Below, in pieces: positions 61,219-64,000 of a stretch of 64,000 nucleotides of DNA. The first letter of the stretch is position 1. The number at the start of each line of letters is the position of its first letter. Both the position numbers and the translations under genes were made by a program. This DNA is from Mycobacterium vicinigordonae (GTDB taxonomy: Bacteria > Actinomycetota > Actinomycetes > Mycobacteriales > Mycobacteriaceae). The DNA lies in contig NZ_CP059165.1 in assembly GCF_013466425.1 (NCBI RefSeq), positions 6,076,001 to 6,140,000 on the forward strand. Direction: 5' to 3'. The notes beneath the pieces were generated by a model, which saw only the letters and a list, made by a program, of their open reading frames with translations, was not told the DNA's origin and ran no database searches.

Positions 61219-62394
61219 GTGAACGGCGATCGGTCACTCGGAGGGCGGCCGGACGCTGGTCCACCTCGTCGGCCTGGCCCGGAACCGTCGCCGCTGCTTC
61301 GCCGCCCGACCCGGCCGCCCGCCGGGACCACCCGGCGATCCGAACCGCCACCCCTTCGCACTCCCCCACCGCACCGCGTTGCGCCCCCACCCCGGCCGGC
61401 CGCCCCCCGGTCACGGCGTAGCACTGGCAGGCGCCGCTGGTTGCGCATCGTGGCGCTGAGCCTGCTGATCGTCGCGCTGCTGGCCGCGGCCGGCGTCCTA
61501 GGTCTCACGCTCTGGGTCGACTCCGCCCTGCGCCGCGCGTCGGTGTTGGTGGACTATCCGGACCGGCCAGCGCCGGGCCGCGGCACCACTTGGCTACTCG
61601 TCGGGTCCGACAGCCGCGAGGACTTGACCGCCGCACAGCAGGAAGACCTCGCCACCGGCGGCGACGTCGGCTCTAGCCGCACCGACACCATCCTGCTGAT
61701 CCACATCCCCGGATTGGGATCGGCAACCCCGACCACCCTGGTTTCGATACCGCGAGACTCCTACGTACCGATCCCCGGCTATGGCCGCGACAAGATCAAC
61801 GCCGCATTCTCCCTTGGCGGCGCGCCACTGCTGGCCCAGACCGTCGAGCAAGCGACGGGGGTGCGCCTCGACCACTACGCGGAGGTCGGATTCGGCGGGT
61901 TCGCTGTCCTGGTCGACGCCCTGGGGGGTGTCACCGTGTGCCCCGCCGAGCCGATCCGCGATCCGCTGGCGGGGCTGGATCTGCCGGCCGGTTGCCAAAA
62001 AGTGGACGGTCGGCGGGCGCTGGGTTATGTCCGGACGCGGGCCACGCCGCGGGCCGATCTGGACCGGATGATCCACCAACGGCAGTTCATGGCGGCGCTG
62101 CTGAGCAGGGCCACCAGCCCGACGGTGTGGTTGAACCCGTGGCGCTGGTATTCGGTGCCGCAGGCGGCCGTCGCTGCCCTCACCGTGGACCGCGGAGTCC
62201 GTGCCTGGGACCTGGGCCAACTCGGCCTGGCACTACACGGGCACACCACGGCCCTGACGGTGCCGATCGGCGAGTTCACCGACAACGGCGCCGGCTCAGT
62301 GGTGGTGTGGAATCACGACTCGGCTCGCGCGTTGTTCGAGGCGATCGCCACCGACGCGCCGGTTCCGGCCGCGGCGCTGGACGAACAGCCGTGA
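61219..62394 (+). CDS. LytR-CpsA-Psr (LCP) family protein
   Basis: LCP enzymes join wall polymers such as arabinogalactan to peptidoglycan. The 391-residue product has a Pro/Arg-rich cytosolic part (1-72), one membrane helix (75-97, LRIVALSLLIVALLAAAGVLG) and a complete LCP domain: TTWLLVGSDSREDL, GSSRTDTILLIHIP, TTLVSIPRDSYVPIPGYGRDKINAAFSLGG, GFGGFAVLVDALGGV and the Arg-rich RALGYVRTRATPRADLDRMIHQRQF. All main lipid-phosphate-contacting Arg and Asp residues appear present. GTG 61219 start, 50 nt after the DUF2470 gene. I recall that the gene in this place in H37Rv, Rv3840, is annotated as only about 137 residues; here it is full length. Confidence 0.9.
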   Translation: MNGDRSLGGRPDAGPPRRPGPEPSPLLRRPTRPPAGTTRRSEPPPLRTPPPHRVAPPPRPAAPRSRRSTGRRRWLRIVALSLLIVALLAAAGVLGLTLWVDSALRRASVLVDYPDRPAPGRGTTWLLVGSDSREDLTAAQQEDLATGGDVGSSRTDTILLIHIPGLGSATPTTLVSIPRDSYVPIPGYGRDKINAAFSLGGAPLLAQTVEQATGVRLDHYAEVGFGGFAVLVDALGGVTVCPAEPIRDPLAGLDLPAGCQKVDGRRALGYVRTRATPRADLDRMIHQRQFMAALLSRATSPTVWLNPWRWYSVPQAAVAALTVDRGVRAWDLGQLGLALHGHTTALTVPIGEFTDNGAGSVVVWNHDSARALFEAIATDAPVPAAALDEQP

Positions 62395-62437
62395 CGGCGC
62401 AATGGCCGACGAATTGCGCCTTTCGAGTTTGAATTAC

Positions 62438-62456
62438 TTAGGTAACGCTGACCTGA
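62438..62456. promoter_or_regulatory. IdeR box cluster upstream of bfrB
   Basis: TTAGGTAACGCTGACCTGA matches the IdeR consensus at 15 of 19 positions. Weaker matches follow at 62496-62514 (TTAGGGAAACCTTTCCTGA, 12 of 19) and possibly 62514-62530. Multiple far-upstream boxes are the known arrangement for IdeR activation of bfrB at high iron. Confidence 0.8.
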
Positions 62457-62566
62457 CGAGAACGTAATTATCGTGCGGCAGGAATGTCGCTGCCGTTAGG
62501 GAAACCTTTCCTGACTAAGTGAAACCTTTGTTGCCGGTGCTTGTTGAGCTGGGATAACCTGCGCTC

Positions 62567-63112
62567 ATGACGGATTACGACGGGGCGAAGACAAAGTTTC
62601 ACGCGTTAATGCAAGAGCAAATTTTCAACGAATTTACTGCCGCGCAGCAATATATTGCGATTGCCGTTTATTTCGATGGTGAGGATTTGCCGCAACTGGC
62701 CAAGCACTTTTACGCGCAAGCGGTCGAGGAACGCAACCACGCGATGATGCTCGTACAGCACCTGCTTGACCGCGAGCTGCGGGTGGAGATCCCCGGGGTG
62801 GACGCGGTGCGCAACCAGTTCGACCGACCGCGCGAAGCGTTGGCCTTAGCGCTGGACCAGGAGCGTGCGGTCACCGACCAGGTCACCCGATTGACCGCGG
62901 TAGCCCGCGACGAGGGCGACTACCTCGGCGAGCAGTTCATGCAGTGGTTCCTCAAGGAACAGATCGAAGAGGTCGCGCTGATGTCCACCCTGCTGCGCGT
63001 CGCCGACCGGGCCGGATCCAATCTGTTCGAGCTGGAGAATTTCGTTGCCCGGGAGGTACCCACGGCGTCGGCAGGGCCGAGCGCGCCGCCCGCCGCGGGC
63101 GGCGGCCTGTAG
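62567..63112 (+). CDS. bfrB: BfrB, ferritin iron-storage protein
   Basis: Encapsulin-type ferritin of mycobacteria that stores iron in a 24-subunit shell. The 181-residue product matches BfrB: FNEFTAAQQYIAIAVYFDGEDLPQLAKHFYAQAVEERNHAMML contains the ferroxidase ligands (Glu in EFTAAQQY, Glu and His in EERNHA), with further acidic ligands in LGEQFMQWFLKEQIEEV. The C-terminal tail is Ala/Pro/Gly-rich. ATG 62567. The 172-nt upstream region carries IdeR boxes, fitting activation when iron is plentiful, the opposite sense to the DUF2470 gene upstream. Confidence 0.97.
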   Translation: MTDYDGAKTKFHALMQEQIFNEFTAAQQYIAIAVYFDGEDLPQLAKHFYAQAVEERNHAMMLVQHLLDRELRVEIPGVDAVRNQFDRPREALALALDQERAVTDQVTRLTAVARDEGDYLGEQFMQWFLKEQIEEVALMSTLLRVADRAGSNLFELENFVAREVPTASAGPSAPPAAGGGL

Positions 63113-63116
63113 CGGG

Positions 63117-63929
63117 TCAGCCGGCGCGGCCGTTCTCCAACCACGCCTTGGTGCGACCGGGATGGTTCGTGGCGATCCACGCCACCCCAACCTCGCGGCA
63201 GAAGTCCACGTCGTCGTACTCGTCAACGGTCCAGCAGTACACCGACCGGCCCTGCGCCGCGGAGCGGTCTACCAGCTGCGGATAGTCGCGCAGCGCCGCC
63301 AGCGAGGGTCCTACCGCGGTGGCGCCGACCGCGGTGGCCGCGCTGCTGGTCAGGTACCGTCCAGTCTTGCCCAGCAGCACGGTTGGCAGCATCGGCGCCG
63401 CCCGCCGGATCCGCCACACGGCGGCCGCAGAAAACGACATCACCACCGCGCGCGACCGGTCCGCGGAGGGCGGTGCGGCGATGCCGAACCGGTGCAGCAG
63501 CGCCAGCAGCTTGCTTTCAACCAGCGAGCCATAGCGCACCGGGTGCTTGGTCTCGATGAAGATCTTCACCGGCCGGTTCCAATCGAGGACCAGTGCCACT
63601 AGGGCGTCCAGGGTCAACAGGCTGGTATCGCCGTGGGTCCCGTCGGCCCGCCAGCTGGCGTGCCAGGAACCGTACTCCAGCTCGTGCATCTCAGCCAGCG
63701 TCGCGGTGCTAACCAGACCCTCGCCCGTTGAAGTTCGGTCCAGACGTCGATCGTGCACGCAGACAAGGTGGCCGTCGCGGGTCAGGCGTACGTCGCATTC
63801 CACGCCGTCGGCACCCTGCTTGAGTGCCACGTCGTACGCCGCCAGCGTGTGTTCCGGCCGGGCTGACGACGCGCCGCGGTGGGCGACCACAAAAGGGTGC
63901 CCGGCGAGGACCTCATCCGCCCGCGTCAT
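63117..63929 (-). CDS. glpQ1: GlpQ1, glycerophosphodiester phosphodiesterase
   Basis: Hydrolyses glycerophosphodiesters to glycerol-3-phosphate and an alcohol. The 270-residue product matches H37Rv GlpQ1: VVAHRGASSARPEHTLAAYDVAL (catalytic HRG, metal Glu), GADGVECDVRLTRDGHLVCVHDRRLDRTS with ExD and HD metal and catalytic residues, FIETKHP, and the C-terminal TVDEYDDVDF. No signal peptide is seen. ATG 63929 (MTRADEVLAGHPF) matches the H37Rv start. Its stop lies 4 nt after the convergent bfrB stop, with no visible terminator between. Confidence 0.95.
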   Translation of the reverse strand: MTRADEVLAGHPFVVAHRGASSARPEHTLAAYDVALKQGADGVECDVRLTRDGHLVCVHDRRLDRTSTGEGLVSTATLAEMHELEYGSWHASWRADGTHGDTSLLTLDALVALVLDWNRPVKIFIETKHPVRYGSLVESKLLALLHRFGIAAPPSADRSRAVVMSFSAAAVWRIRRAAPMLPTVLLGKTGRYLTSSAATAVGATAVGPSLAALRDYPQLVDRSAAQGRSVYCWTVDEYDDVDFCREVGVAWIATNHPGRTKAWLENGRAG

Positions 63930-64000
63930 ACGCCTATGCTGCCGGGTCCTGTCCCTCCGACTCAACCGTTGTGACCGGTGCGGGTCTACTTTGTCGATCC
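63930..64000. other. Window edge upstream of glpQ1
   Basis: 71 nt to the end of the window. It contains the glpQ1 leader on the minus strand; I see no other gene start or motif that can be supported. Confidence 0.4.

Overview
The window is chromosomal DNA of a slow-growing, non-tuberculous Mycobacterium. GC is high, coding is dense, and gene order follows M. tuberculosis H37Rv from dprE1 (Rv3790) to glpQ1 (Rv3842c). It is not M. tuberculosis complex: the IS1557, PE_PGRS62 and sulfolipid-1 genes found in this interval of H37Rv are absent, and several genes are extra. DprE1 carries Ala where M. tuberculosis has the benzothiazinone-reactive Cys387. That state is described for M. avium, so a member of or near the M. 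avium complex is my best inference; the species cannot be fixed from the sequence alone.

Bases 1-13848 (+) form the arabinan operon: dprE1 (3' part), dprE2, aftA, embC, an unexpected mbtH-like gene, a 61-bp tandem repeat, then embA and embB. Bases 13878-17032 hold accessory exported proteins: a Tat-type lipoprotein of the arylsulfotransferase family, a divergent SGNH-hydrolase lipoprotein, and a small secreted protein after a low-GC leader. Bases 17069-41479 are the conserved mycolate/galactan block: fadE35, accD4-pks13-fadD32, the Rv3802c-type lipase, mpt51, fbpA, aftB, ubiA, the PAP2 phosphatase, glfT2, glf, erp and a peptidoglycan amidase. These genes supply decaprenyl-phosphoryl-arabinose, polymerise galactan and arabinan, condense mycolic acid and transfer it to the wall.

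The most unusual part is 41489-45887, where H37Rv has PE_PGRS62. It encodes a single-chain ornithine-decarboxylase-like/spermidine-synthase-like fusion. Converging on it is a three-gene set: a membrane protein resembling YjfM/DUF1190, a glutathionylspermidine-synthetase-like ATP-grasp ligase, and a DUF350 membrane protein. The set parallels E. coli yjfM-yjfC-yjfL. Together they suggest polyamine synthesis coupled to amide ligation at the membrane.

Bases 45973-53978 hold a HAD phosphatase, two PlsC-type acyltransferases, an aminoglycoside-phosphotransferase-like protein, a metallo-beta-lactamase/Rieske fusion, a small conserved protein, and a CrtI-like oxidoreductase/TetR/DUF2834 group with two matching palindromic operators. 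A membrane diguanylate cyclase (53998-55119) lies before serS. The end holds a septum-formation-family protein, a minimal zincin, a Cys-rich small protein, a histidine phosphatase, pheA, IdeR-box-controlled DUF2470 and bfrB genes, a full-length LytR-CpsA-Psr protein and glpQ1. I saw no rRNA, tRNA, CRISPR array or insertion sequence.
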